Shown here: piece after piece, positions 30,762 through 39,673 of the stretch
Position numbering within the stretch: the stretch's first letter is position 1
Layout: each line of letters begins with the position of its first letter
Source of the DNA: Euzebya rosea
GTDB taxonomy: Bacteria; Actinomycetota; Nitriliruptoria; Euzebyales; Euzebyaceae
NCBI RefSeq assembly: GCF_003073135.1
Contig: NZ_PGDQ01000013.1
Span: 1 to 64,000, forward strand
Direction: 5' to 3'
Length of the DNA stretch: 64,000 bases
Position numbers and translations under genes: made by a program
The notes under the pieces: generated by a model
Told to the model about the DNA's origin: nothing
What the model saw: the letters and a program-made list of their open reading frames with translations, nothing else
Database searches by the model: none

Positions 30762-33319
30762 GAGCGCACTCCTCCGCTGGTGTCGGCGCGCATGGTCCGC
30801 TGCGGGGCGAGGTGAGTGAAGTGGGCCCGGCGGACCTCCTCACCTGCCCGTGACATCAGGCCGTAGAGGTGGCTGAGGAAGTCGTCGAGCTCGCCGCGCA
30901 CCTGGTCGGACTGGTCGCTGGCGAGGTGGTCGGTGTCGGCGACGCGCAGGGCCGTGGAGGCCTCGAGCACCGGCCGTTCGGTGGCCGACACCCGGCCGGC
31001 GCCGGGGTGGCCGGGCAGCATCGTCAGGTCCTCGGCGAGCCGGTCGAACTGGTAGGTCAACGACCGTGGGTTGTCGGGGTCCACGAGCAGCAGGTCGAGC
31101 AGCGTCGAGACCCGCGCGGTCGACCGGTACCGACGTCGGTAGGTGATGATCGACTCGGCGACGCGCAGGACTGACTCGGCGACCAGCCCGTCGGCGGCTT
31201 CCTCCCGCACGTGGGTGGTGGTCGCGCGCAGCAGGGCGAGGATCTGCAGGCCGCGTTCGATCCGCCGGCCGGCGTCCATGAAGCGCCAGCCCGCGTCGCG
31301 GATCATGTTCTCCGCGGCCAGCCCCTGGATGGACAGCAGGCCGTGCAGGACCCGGGCCATGTCGTCCAGGCGCAGCTCGCCGGGTTCGGCGGTCGGCATG
31401 CGGTTGGCCGGATCGGTCCTGGCCAGCCGACGCTGCAGGTCGACGACCACCAGCCACGTGTCGCCCGACAGCTGGTCGCGAACCACGTCGACGCTGTCCA
31501 GCAGGTTGCGGATGGCGTGGGCGAGCGTGCCCGGACGACGTTCGTCGCTGGCCAGGCTGGTCAGCTCGGCCTGGGGGCTGGCCAGGCGCCGGTCGGCGCC
31601 CGGTCCGACGAAGCCCGGGTACGTCGTGGTGACCTGGGTGACGGCCTGCAGGAGGGCAGTGATGCAGGCGACGCCGGGCCCGCTGGTGGCCTCGTGGAAC
31701 TCGGTGCGACGGGCCTCGATCTCGCGCAGCAGCCGGGCGACCCCCTCGGCGCGCTCGGCGTAGCGTCCCAGCCAGTACAGGTTCTCCGCCGCGCGGGACG
31801 GCATCGTGGCGTCGGGGACGACGGGGTCGTCGGCACCGCCGTCGCTCCAGAACCCGGTGACTGGCTGGTGGGCGTCGCCGAGCACCCAGGTGTCCTTGGA
31901 CCACGCGCCCTGGTGGTTGGCGATGATGATGCCGTCGTCGGGGGCCACTCGCGTCAGCCCGCCGGGCATGACGGTGTAGGAGGATCCGTCAGCCACCGCG
32001 AAGGTCCGCAGCACGGTGCGCCGGTCGACGATGCCGTCGGTGCCGATCGATGGCGACCGCGCGGGCGAGGCAGGTTCCTGGGCCACCCAGCGATGGGGGG
32101 CGGCGGCCACGCGGGCACGCAGCGCCAGCACCTCGCGGTCGTCCAGGCCCGCACCGACGATGGTGTTGTCGTGACCAGCGGTCCGGGCGGTCGGCTTGAA
32201 CAACCACTCGCGGGGGGCCGCCATGACCTCGCGCCGTCCCTCCTCCTCCCCGAGCCACACCGTGTGGACCGACGGCAGCCGCAGCGACTGGCCCAGCAGG
32301 TGCTGGGCCAGCCCGGGCAGGAAGGCCTGCAGCGCGGGGTTCTCCAGCACCCCGCTGCCGAGGGTGTTGACCACGGCGACGGTGCCGTTGCGGACGGCGT
32401 TGACCAGCCCTGGGACGCCGATCAGCGAGTCGGGTCGCAGCTCCAGCGGGTCGCACCACTCCTCGTCGATGCGACGGACGATCACGTCGACGGGTTCGGG
32501 ATGGCCGAGGCTGCGCAGCCACACCCGGCCGTCGCGGACCTGCAGGTCGCTGCCCTCGACCAGCGACAGCCCGAGTCGGGCGGCCAGCAGGGCGTGCTCG
32601 AACGCCGTCTCGTTGCGCGAGCCGGGCGACAGCAGGACGGTGCGCGGCAACGTCACGTCGCCGGGGGCGACCTGCTGCAACCCGCGTCGCAACGCGCGGA
32701 AGTACGGGGCCAGCCGCTGGACGTGGCTCGTGCGGTGCAGCTGGCCCATCACCCGCGAGGTGACGATACGGTTCTGCAGCGCGTAGGCCGCGCCGGACGG
32801 GGCCTGCGTGCGTTCCCCGAGCACCACCATCGCCCCGTCGGGCATGCGGGCGAGGTCCGCGGCGTAGGTGAACAGCTGCTGGGGGCCGTGCAGGTGCACC
32901 CCGTGCAGGGCGCGCAGGAACCCCGGATGGTCGTGGACCAGCCGTGCGGGCAGCAACCCCCTGGTCAGCAGCGTCCGGGGGCCGTACAGGTCGGCCAGCA
33001 CCAGGTTCAGCAGCTCGGCGCGCTGCACGATCCCGGCTTCGATGCCTGCCCATTCCTCCCCGCTGATGATGAGGGGGAGGGGGTCGAGCTGCCACGCCAG
33101 CCGCTTGCCGGTGCCGGGGACGTGGTAGGTGACGCCGTCGTCCTCCAGCAGGCGGGCAACCTCGCGACGCAGCCGTCGCTGCTGTCGCAGGTCCATCGCC
33201 TCGACTGCGCGGTGCAACCCCTCCCAGCCCGGACGGATGCTGCCGTCGGGCGCCGTCATCTCGTTGGCGGCGTCCGTGGGGATGACGGGTTCGGCCGCTC
33301 CGTCGAGCACCGAGGTCAC
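30758..33319 (-). CDS. circularly permuted ATP-grasp/alpha-E fusion
   Basis: An 853-residue fusion of two modules. Residues about 30-520 are a circularly permuted ATP-grasp type 2 domain (DUF404/DUF407): LEDDGVTYHVPGTGKRLAW, RTQAPSGAAYALQNRI, VTLPRTVLLSPGSRNETAFE, IDEEWCDPLELRPDS and PGGLTRVAPDD. After a short linker, residues about 528-840 form an alpha-E (DUF403) domain beginning MPSRAAENLYWLGRYAERAE. Permuted ATP-grasps are predicted peptide or amide ligases, and alpha-E is their constant helical partner. The same two modules occur as separate genes at 37925 and 36816, so this cluster carries two ligase sets. Its stop overlaps the transglutaminase start. Confidence 0.9.
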   Translation of the reverse strand: MTSVLDGAAEPVIPTDAANEMTAPDGSIRPGWEGLHRAVEAMDLRQQRRLRREVARLLEDDGVTYHVPGTGKRLAWQLDPLPLIISGEEWAGIEAGIVQRAELLNLVLADLYGPRTLLTRGLLPARLVHDHPGFLRALHGVHLHGPQQLFTYAADLARMPDGAMVVLGERTQAPSGAAYALQNRIVTSRVMGQLHRTSHVQRLAPYFRALRRGLQQVAPGDVTLPRTVLLSPGSRNETAFEHALLAARLGLSLVEGSDLQVRDGRVWLRSLGHPEPVDVIVRRIDEEWCDPLELRPDSLIGVPGLVNAVRNGTVAVVNTLGSGVLENPALQAFLPGLAQHLLGQSLRLPSVHTVWLGEEEGRREVMAAPREWLFKPTARTAGHDNTIVGAGLDDREVLALRARVAAAPHRWVAQEPASPARSPSIGTDGIVDRRTVLRTFAVADGSSYTVMPGGLTRVAPDDGIIIANHQGAWSKDTWVLGDAHQPVTGFWSDGGADDPVVPDATMPSRAAENLYWLGRYAERAEGVARLLREIEARRTEFHEATSGPGVACITALLQAVTQVTTTYPGFVGPGADRRLASPQAELTSLASDERRPGTLAHAIRNLLDSVDVVRDQLSGDTWLVVVDLQRRLARTDPANRMPTAEPGELRLDDMARVLHGLLSIQGLAAENMIRDAGWRFMDAGRRIERGLQILALLRATTTHVREEAADGLVAESVLRVAESIITYRRRYRSTARVSTLLDLLLVDPDNPRSLTYQFDRLAEDLTMLPGHPGAGRVSATERPVLEASTALRVADTDHLASDQSDQVRGELDDFLSHLYGLMSRAGEEVRRAHFTHLAPQRTMRADTSGGVRS

Positions 33320-33370
33320 ACGACCTCCGGGCCGGGCAGGTCAGCGGTCATCACGGGCGCCGCCGACGGG

Positions 33371-36300
33371 TCACGCCTCGCGGGCGTGACCGGTCGCAGG
33401 GTGAGGGCGGCGGAGGTCAAGGGTGCGAGGATACTCACCGCCGTCACGGGCCCCCCAGCGGTCGAGCTGCTCGATGTCGACGGGCCCGGGGGTGTGGCCG
33501 AGGACCTCGAAGCGGTTGACGCGCCGGGAGTCGGCCTCCAGCGGGTTGACCGGCATGCGGTCGTAGCCCATCCCTCCCTGGTGGACGACGTGGTAGCGCG
33601 CCCCGCCGAGCGACCGCCGGCTCCACCGGTCGATCACGTCGAACGTCAGCGGCGAGTGGATGCCGATCGTGGGGTGCAGGCCAGACGGCGGCTGCCAGGC
33701 CTTGAAGCGGACCGCGCCGACGGACGTGCCCGCCTCGGTGGTCGGCGTCAGCGGCACGGGCGCCCCGTTGCAGGTCACGATGTGGCGGGTGGGGGTCAGA
33801 CCGCTCACCTTCACCTGGACCCGCTCCACGGAGGAGTCCACGAAGCGGGCCGTGCCCTGTCCGGTGGCCTCCTCACCGAGCACGTGCCACGGCTCGACGG
33901 CCTTGCGCAGCTCGATCTCGACGTCGTTGACGACGACGGTGCCCAGCCGCGGGAAGCGGAACTCCACGAACGGGTTCAGCCACGACGTCTGGAAGTCGTA
34001 GCCGTGCGCCTGCAGGTCGGCGACGACCTCGTGGGCGTCGGCCTGCGCGAACCACGGCAGCAGGAAGCGGTCGTGCAGCAGGCCACCCCAGCGGACCATC
34101 GAGCCGGCGTAGGGCTCCTGCCAGAACCGGCTGACCAGCGAGCGGACCAGCAGCGCCTGCACCAGCGACATCTGTGCGTGCGGCGGCATCTCGAAGCCGC
34201 GCAGCTCGAGCAGGCCCAGCCGGCCCCGCTCGCTGTCGGGGCTGAACAGCTTGTCGATGCAGAACTCGGCCCGGTGGGTGTTGCCGGTCAGGTCGGTCAG
34301 CAGGTGGCGCAGCGACCGGTCGACGACCCACGCCGGCGGCTGGCCGCCGTGCAGCTCGGCCTGACGGCCCATCTCGGCGAACGCGGTCTCCAGCTCGTAC
34401 AACGACTCGTCGCGGCCCTCGTCGACGCGGGGTGCCTGTGAGGTCGGGCCGATGAACTTGCCGGAGAACAGGTACGACAGCGACGGATGGTGCTGCCAGT
34501 AGGTGATCATCGACTGCAGCAGGTCGGGGCGACGCAGCAGCGGGGAGTCCGCCGGCGTCTCGGCGCCGAGGGTGATGTGGTTGCCACCGCCGGAGCCGGT
34601 GTGGCTGCCGTCGAGGTCGAACTTCTCCGTGCCCAGCCGCGCGTGGTGGGCGTCCTCGTAGACGCCGTTGATGATCGTCGACAGGTCCTCCCAGTCCGCC
34701 GCCGGGTGCACGTTGACCTCGATGACCCCGGGGTCAGGTGCCACGACGAGGTTGCGCAGGCGCGGGTCGCTGGGCGGCGTGTAACCCTCCAGCACGACCT
34801 GCACGCCCATGTCGGCGGCGGCGTCCTCCACGACGTTGAGGACGTCCTGGGTGTGCTCGAGGTGGGTCAGCGGCGGGAAGAACACGTGCAGCCGGCCGTC
34901 GCGGACCTCCACGCACACCGCGCTGAACGGACCGTTCTGGATGGGCAGCATCCGCGCGCCGCGTTCGCCGGCGGGGGCGCCGGCCGCAGCGTCGGGGTCG
35001 CCGGGGCTCATCGGCTGGCCGTACTCCTGGGCGGTCAGGGGGTCGCCGGTGGGCCGCTGGAGGAACAGCTGGTCGAACGTCGACCGCTCGGGCTGGACCT
35101 TGGGGTCGTGCCACGACAGCCCGGGGAGGGGCAGGCGCAGGCCCATCGGCGAGTCACCGGGCATCAGCACCAGCCGGCCACGGCGGAACTCCCAGCGGGC
35201 GGTCGCCCAGCCGAGGCCGTCGTGGTGCAGCGGGACCGCGAAGCCGTTGGGGTTGAGGTCCCGCTTGTCGATGGCCTCCAGCAGGCGACGACGTTCGTCG
35301 GGGTCGACCAGCCGGTCGTCGTCGGGGTCGATGTCGACGACGGGGGCGGGCCCGACCGGCAGCGTGGACTCCTTCCACAGCCGGTACAGCTCGTCCTCCC
35401 ACGCGGCGTGCACGTTGTCGTCGGGGACGCCGAAGGACTCCGCGATCCTGCGGGCCATCTCCTCGGCGTCCGTCACCGTGGCGGTCGAGGGGTCCCACGG
35501 CGAACCGAGCAACCCGGGGTCGCTCCACAGGGTCTGGCCGTCGGTGCGCCAGTACAGGCCGGTCTGCCACCGCGGCAGCGGCTCGCCGGGGTACCACTTG
35601 CCCTGGCCGTGGTGGATCAGGCCGCCGTCGGCGAACCGGGCGAAGAGCCGCTGTGACAGGTCCCACGCACGCTCGCGCTTGTGGAAGCCGTCGGCGGCGG
35701 TGTTCCACTCCGGCGCCTCCATGTCGTCGATCGACACGAACGTCGGCTCGCCACCCTGGGTCAGCCGGACGTCGCCGGCCTGCAGGTCGGCGTCGACCCG
35801 TCGCCCGAGGGCGTCGACGTCCTTCCACTGCTGCACGGTGTAGGGCTTGGTGACCCGGGGATCCTCGTGGATGCGGGTGACCAGGTTGGCGTGGTCGAAC
35901 TCGACCTCGGCCTCGTCCACCGCCCCCTCGATGGGGGCGGCCGACCGCGGTTCGGGGGTGGCCGCCAGCGGGATGTGGCCCTCGCCGGCGAACAGGCCCG
36001 ACGTCGGATCCATGCCGACCCAACCGGCGCCCGGCAGGTAGACCTCCGTCCAGGCGTGCAGGTCGGTGAAGTCCTGTGCCGGTCCGCTGGGCCCGTCGAG
36101 GGACTTCACGTCGGCGGTCAGCTGGACCAGGTAGCCGGAGACGAAGCGGGACGCCAGGCCCAGACGACGCAGGATCTGCACCAGCAGCCAGCCGGAGTCG
36201 CGGCAGGACCCCAGCGCCTTCTCCAGCGTCTCCTCCGGGTCCTGCACACCCGGCTCCATGCGGGTGGTGTAGGCGATGTCGCTCATCACCCGGCGGTTCA

Positions 36301-36769
36301 GCTCGACCAGGAAGTCGATCGTGCGCATGCCCTCGTTGCCCTTGCGGGCGGGGGCGATGTCGCGGACGCGGTCGTTCATCCACTCCGCCAGCAGCGGACC
36401 GGGCTCGTCGGCGTCCAGGTAGACCGCGAGGTCACGCTTCAGCGACGGCTCGTAGGTGAACGGATGGGTCTCGGCGTACTCGTCGACGAAGAAGTCGAAC
36501 GGGTTGATCGTCGTCATGTCGGCGACGAGGTCGACGACGAACTCCAGCTTCTCGGTCTTCTCGTGGAAGACCAGGCGGGCCAGGTAGTTGCCGAACGGGT
36601 CCTGCTGCCAGTTGAGGAAGTGGTCCTCCGGCGTGACCTTCAGCGAGTAGGACAGGATCGGCGTGCGGGTGTGCGCGGCAGGGCGCAGGCGCACCACGTG
36701 GGGACCGAGCCCGACAGGCCGGTCGTAGGTGTAGGTGGTGCGGTGGGTCAGGGCGACATGGATGGCCAT
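33371..36769 (-). CDS. large transglutaminase-like protein (DUF2126 family)
   Basis: A 1132-residue protein. The N-terminal beta domain starts IHVALTHRTTYTYDRPVGLG, and the transglutaminase core holds LEKALGSCRDSGWLLVQILR (Cys189), TDLHAWTEVYLPGAGWVGMD (His) and DPTSGLFAGEGHIPLA. From about residue 300 to the end is the DUF2126 region (TQGGEPTFVSIDDMEAPEWN, GSGGGNHITLGAETPADSPL, LRGFEMPPHAQMSLVQALL), which only occurs in these giant family members. AGGAG 8 nt upstream fixes the ATG. Neighbours are the alpha-E gene (46 nt upstream) and the ATP-grasp/alpha-E fusion (51 nt downstream). The role is unknown; it is predicted to process the product of the linked ligases. Confidence 0.9.
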   Translation of the reverse strand: MAIHVALTHRTTYTYDRPVGLGPHVVRLRPAAHTRTPILSYSLKVTPEDHFLNWQQDPFGNYLARLVFHEKTEKLEFVVDLVADMTTINPFDFFVDEYAETHPFTYEPSLKRDLAVYLDADEPGPLLAEWMNDRVRDIAPARKGNEGMRTIDFLVELNRRVMSDIAYTTRMEPGVQDPEETLEKALGSCRDSGWLLVQILRRLGLASRFVSGYLVQLTADVKSLDGPSGPAQDFTDLHAWTEVYLPGAGWVGMDPTSGLFAGEGHIPLAATPEPRSAAPIEGAVDEAEVEFDHANLVTRIHEDPRVTKPYTVQQWKDVDALGRRVDADLQAGDVRLTQGGEPTFVSIDDMEAPEWNTAADGFHKRERAWDLSQRLFARFADGGLIHHGQGKWYPGEPLPRWQTGLYWRTDGQTLWSDPGLLGSPWDPSTATVTDAEEMARRIAESFGVPDDNVHAAWEDELYRLWKESTLPVGPAPVVDIDPDDDRLVDPDERRRLLEAIDKRDLNPNGFAVPLHHDGLGWATARWEFRRGRLVLMPGDSPMGLRLPLPGLSWHDPKVQPERSTFDQLFLQRPTGDPLTAQEYGQPMSPGDPDAAAGAPAGERGARMLPIQNGPFSAVCVEVRDGRLHVFFPPLTHLEHTQDVLNVVEDAAADMGVQVVLEGYTPPSDPRLRNLVVAPDPGVIEVNVHPAADWEDLSTIINGVYEDAHHARLGTEKFDLDGSHTGSGGGNHITLGAETPADSPLLRRPDLLQSMITYWQHHPSLSYLFSGKFIGPTSQAPRVDEGRDESLYELETAFAEMGRQAELHGGQPPAWVVDRSLRHLLTDLTGNTHRAEFCIDKLFSPDSERGRLGLLELRGFEMPPHAQMSLVQALLVRSLVSRFWQEPYAGSMVRWGGLLHDRFLLPWFAQADAHEVVADLQAHGYDFQTSWLNPFVEFRFPRLGTVVVNDVEIELRKAVEPWHVLGEEATGQGTARFVDSSVERVQVKVSGLTPTRHIVTCNGAPVPLTPTTEAGTSVGAVRFKAWQPPSGLHPTIGIHSPLTFDVIDRWSRRSLGGARYHVVHQGGMGYDRMPVNPLEADSRRVNRFEVLGHTPGPVDIEQLDRWGARDGGEYPRTLDLRRPHPATGHAREA

Positions 36770-36815
36770 GCGTGGGGCTCCTGGCGGTGGTGGGGGAGGT
36801 GGGGCGGAAGGGTGA

Positions 36816-37922
36816 TCAGGCCGAGGTCGACACGGAGCGCGTCGAGGACTGCGACTGACGCTGGACCTGCTGACCGTTGCCCTCGGACTCGGGCACGACC
36901 GGCTCGGCTGGTGCCGGCTCCGTGGTCGCGACCGCTGGTTCGGTCTCCGGCAGTGACACCGGTGGGGGAGCGAACCAGGTGTCGGACGCCGTGGCATGGA
37001 TGTGGCCGATGTCGGTCTGCAGGCGGTCCATGAAGTCGTGCAGGTCGGCCGGCGCCATGGCCCGCAGGTGCACGTCCAGGTCCGCTCGGTCGAGCCGGAT
37101 CAGGGCGTCACCGACGGCGGTGATCACGGGCGCGGAGTTCGGCAGCTCGCGCAGCCGCAGGTCGAGCTCGACGAGGCAGTGGGCCACCGAGCGGGGGAAC
37201 TCCCGGTCGGTGAGGAGGAAGTTCAGCGCGCGGCTGCCCGAGACGCCCGCCCGTGCGACGCGGCGGAACATCTGCATCGCCGAGACCGACTTCAGCACCG
37301 ACATCCAGGTGACGTCGGCGTAGGTGTTGCCCGTGGAGATCTGCTGGAGCAGCACCTGGGCCTGCACGTCCAGGACACGGGTCGTCATGTCGGCCCGCTC
37401 CAGGTGCCGACCGACCTGCAGGAACCGGTAGCTCTCGTCGTGGCTCATCGTCCCGCTGAGCAGCCCGGACACCGTCTGGCACTTGCGGATCAGGTCCTCC
37501 GCCCACTCCGTGCGGCTGCGTCGCGGAACCGCCTTGCCCTGCGTGTCGCGTCCCCACAGGTGCAGGTGGTTGACCTGCTCCCAGCCGGAGCGGGGCAGCA
37601 GGGCCCGGACCGAGCGAAGGTTCGCGCGGGCCGCGTCGAGGCAGGACAGCACCGAGCTGGGGTTGTCCGGCGAGGTGGTCAGGAACGTGACCACGCGCAG
37701 CTCCTCGCTGAGGCCGGAGTCGTCCCCGTTCTGGCGGACGTGTTCGTCGTAGGCGTCACCGGACCCGGTGACGGCCAGCAGCGGGCTCCAGCCCATGGAG
37801 GTCGCCTGCGGCAGGTCCATGTACAGCTCGGTGTGGACCTTGACCAGGCGAGCGGTGTCCTCGGCCCGTTCCAGGTAGCGGCCGGCCCAGTAGATGTTCT
37901 CGGCGAGTCGTGACAGCAGCAT
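36816..37922 (-). CDS. alpha-E domain protein with Gln/Ser-rich tail
   Basis: A 368-residue alpha-E (DUF403) protein starting MLLSRLAENIYWAGRYLERA, the family signature, with further helices containing SVRALLPRSGWEQVNHLH and RHLERADMTTRVLDVQAQ. Residues after about 320 form a low-complexity tail (Pro/Glu/Thr-rich, then QQVQRQSQSSTRSVSTSA). The start is 2 nt after the upstream ATP-grasp stop, so the two are translationally coupled. Alpha-E proteins are predicted partners of circularly permuted ATP-grasp ligases. The Gln-rich tail resembles that of the transglutaminase encoded at 29748. Confidence 0.88.
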   Translation of the reverse strand: MLLSRLAENIYWAGRYLERAEDTARLVKVHTELYMDLPQATSMGWSPLLAVTGSGDAYDEHVRQNGDDSGLSEELRVVTFLTTSPDNPSSVLSCLDAARANLRSVRALLPRSGWEQVNHLHLWGRDTQGKAVPRRSRTEWAEDLIRKCQTVSGLLSGTMSHDESYRFLQVGRHLERADMTTRVLDVQAQVLLQQISTGNTYADVTWMSVLKSVSAMQMFRRVARAGVSGSRALNFLLTDREFPRSVAHCLVELDLRLRELPNSAPVITAVGDALIRLDRADLDVHLRAMAPADLHDFMDRLQTDIGHIHATASDTWFAPPPVSLPETEPAVATTEPAPAEPVVPESEGNGQQVQRQSQSSTRSVSTSA

Positions 37923-37924
37923 GG

Positions 37925-39436
37925 TCAGCGTCCCTCTCCTGTCGGGGATGCGGTCGGCGGGGCCGTGGCCATCCCGGGAGTGGCCATCTCGGGAGTGGTC
38001 GTCCCGGGGGTCGGGTCCAGCACCCAGGTGTCCTTGCTGCCCCCGCCCTGCGAGGAGTTGACGACCAGGGACCCCTCGGTGAACGCCACGCGGGTCAACC
38101 CGCCGTTGGTCACGTACGGCCGGGGCCCGGAGAGGATGAACGGTCGCAGGTCGAGGTGGCGGGGCACCACCCGACCATCGCGCAGCGTGGGTGCCGTGGA
38201 CAGGGTGAGGGTCGGCTGGGCGATGTAGTTGCGGGGGTCGGCCTGGATCGCCGCGGCCACGTCCTCCTTCTCCTGCGCGGTGGACTTGGGGCCGATGAAC
38301 AGCCCGTAGCCGCCGGACTCGTTGGCCGGCTTCACGACCAGCTCGTCGAGGTGGTCGAGGACCCACGCCCGCTGGCGGTCGTCGTCGCACAGGTACGTCG
38401 GCACGTTGGGGATCAGCGGATCCTCGTCGAGGTAGAACCGGATGATGTCGGGCACGTAGGCGTACACGACCTTGTCGTCGGCCACACCTGCGCCGGGGGC
38501 GTTGGCCAGGGCGACCGTGCCGGCCTTCCAGGCCCGCATCAGCCCGGGGACACCGAGCGCGGAGTCCGGCCGGAACGCCTCGGGGTCGAGGAACGCGTCG
38601 TCGATGCGGCGGTAGATGACGTCGACGCGGACCGGCCCGTCGATCGTCCGCATCTGCACGCAGTCGTCGGCGTCGACGAACAGGTCGTTGCCCTCCACGA
38701 GGTGGGCGCCCATCTCCTGGGCCAGGAACGCGTGCTCGAAGTACGCGCTGTTGAACACGCCGGGCGTCAGCACACAGATCACGGGCTGCTCGCCCGGGCG
38801 CGGCGAGAGGTCGGCCAGCATGTCGCGCAGGGCGTTGGGGTAGCTGTCGACGGGGTGGATGTCGAGGCCCTGGAACGCCTCGCCGAGCACGCGCTTGGTG
38901 ATCGCGCGATTCTCCAGCATGTAGCTGACCCCGGAGGGCACCCGCAGGTTGTCCTCCAGGACGTACATCGTGCCCTCGGCGTCGCGCACGAGGTCGCTGC
39001 CGGAGATGTGGGCCCAGACACCGCCCTTGGGGTTCGCGCCGACGCACTCGGGGCGGAAGTTGACCGAGCCCTTCAGCACGTGGGCGGGGAAGACTCCCTC
39101 GCTGATGATGCGCTGGTCGTGGTACAGGTCGTCGATGAACATGTTCAGGGCGGTCAGCCGCTGGATGAGTCCCCTGGAGACCCCGTCCCACTCCTGGGTG
39201 GAGATGACCCGCGGGATGATGTCGAACGGCCACGCCCGGTCGATGTTCTCGCCCTCGGAGTAGACGGTGAAGCTGATGCCCATCGTCTTGATGGCCAGCT
39301 CCGCGTCCTCCTGCCGCTGGGTCAGGTCATCGAGCCTGCCCAGCATGTCCACGAGGCCGGCGCACTCCGGACGGGGCCGCCCGTCGGGGTCGATCATCTC
39401 GTCGAAGCAGCCGTCGCTGCGGTAGGCATGCCACAT
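37925..39436 (-). CDS. circularly permuted ATP-grasp type 2 protein
   Basis: A 503-residue DUF404/DUF407 protein. Motifs include YRSDGCFDEMIDPDGRPRPE, GISFTVYSEGENIDRAWPFD, NLRVPSGVSYMLENRAITKR, LTPGVFNSAYFEHAFLAQEM, RRIDDAFLDPEAFRPDS, ELVVKPANESGGYGLFIGP and SSQGGGSKDTWVLDP. They give the ATP-grasp lysine/glutamate framework of a predicted amide or peptide ligase. I prefer the ATG at 39436, because GGAGG lies 5 nt upstream and the family normally begins there. An in-frame TTG at 39520 would add 28 residues without a ribosome binding site. The tail has TPEMATPGMATAPP-type repeats. First gene of the six-gene cluster. Confidence 0.88.
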   Translation of the reverse strand: MWHAYRSDGCFDEMIDPDGRPRPECAGLVDMLGRLDDLTQRQEDAELAIKTMGISFTVYSEGENIDRAWPFDIIPRVISTQEWDGVSRGLIQRLTALNMFIDDLYHDQRIISEGVFPAHVLKGSVNFRPECVGANPKGGVWAHISGSDLVRDAEGTMYVLEDNLRVPSGVSYMLENRAITKRVLGEAFQGLDIHPVDSYPNALRDMLADLSPRPGEQPVICVLTPGVFNSAYFEHAFLAQEMGAHLVEGNDLFVDADDCVQMRTIDGPVRVDVIYRRIDDAFLDPEAFRPDSALGVPGLMRAWKAGTVALANAPGAGVADDKVVYAYVPDIIRFYLDEDPLIPNVPTYLCDDDRQRAWVLDHLDELVVKPANESGGYGLFIGPKSTAQEKEDVAAAIQADPRNYIAQPTLTLSTAPTLRDGRVVPRHLDLRPFILSGPRPYVTNGGLTRVAFTEGSLVVNSSQGGGSKDTWVLDPTPGTTTPEMATPGMATAPPTASPTGEGR

Positions 39437-39606
39437 GCGGGCCTCCAGGGGGACCGCCTCCTCGTGTTCGGGGTATCGGACGCGGGGGGGCGCCCAGCAG
39501 TCGTCGGTGACGCAGCACAAGTCACCGTAGCGAACCCAGGTGACGGATGTGTTGCGAACCGCGGCGTCTGCACCCCCAGTCCTCGCCCGTTCACCGTGGG
39601 TCCAAA

Positions 39607-39648
39607 CGTTCCCGAAAAGGGAACGCCCCCGGCGCGGCGGCCGGGGGC
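39607..39648 (-). terminator. double-hairpin terminator after pstB
   Basis: Two adjacent hairpins: CGTTCCC/GGGAACG with loop GAAAA (39607-39625), and GCCCCCGG/CCGGGGGC with an 8-nt loop (39625-39648). They lie 26-67 nt beyond the pstB stop codon at 39674 and separate the pst operon from the ATP-grasp cluster. Confidence 0.7.
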
Positions 39649-39673
39649 GAGGGGCTGACGGCTGGCGACGGCC

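Noticed and set aside
39437-39520. TTG at 39520 as the start of the ATP-grasp gene
   Set aside because: No ribosome binding site is present. The ATG at 39436 has GGAGG at optimal distance and gives the typical family N-terminus.
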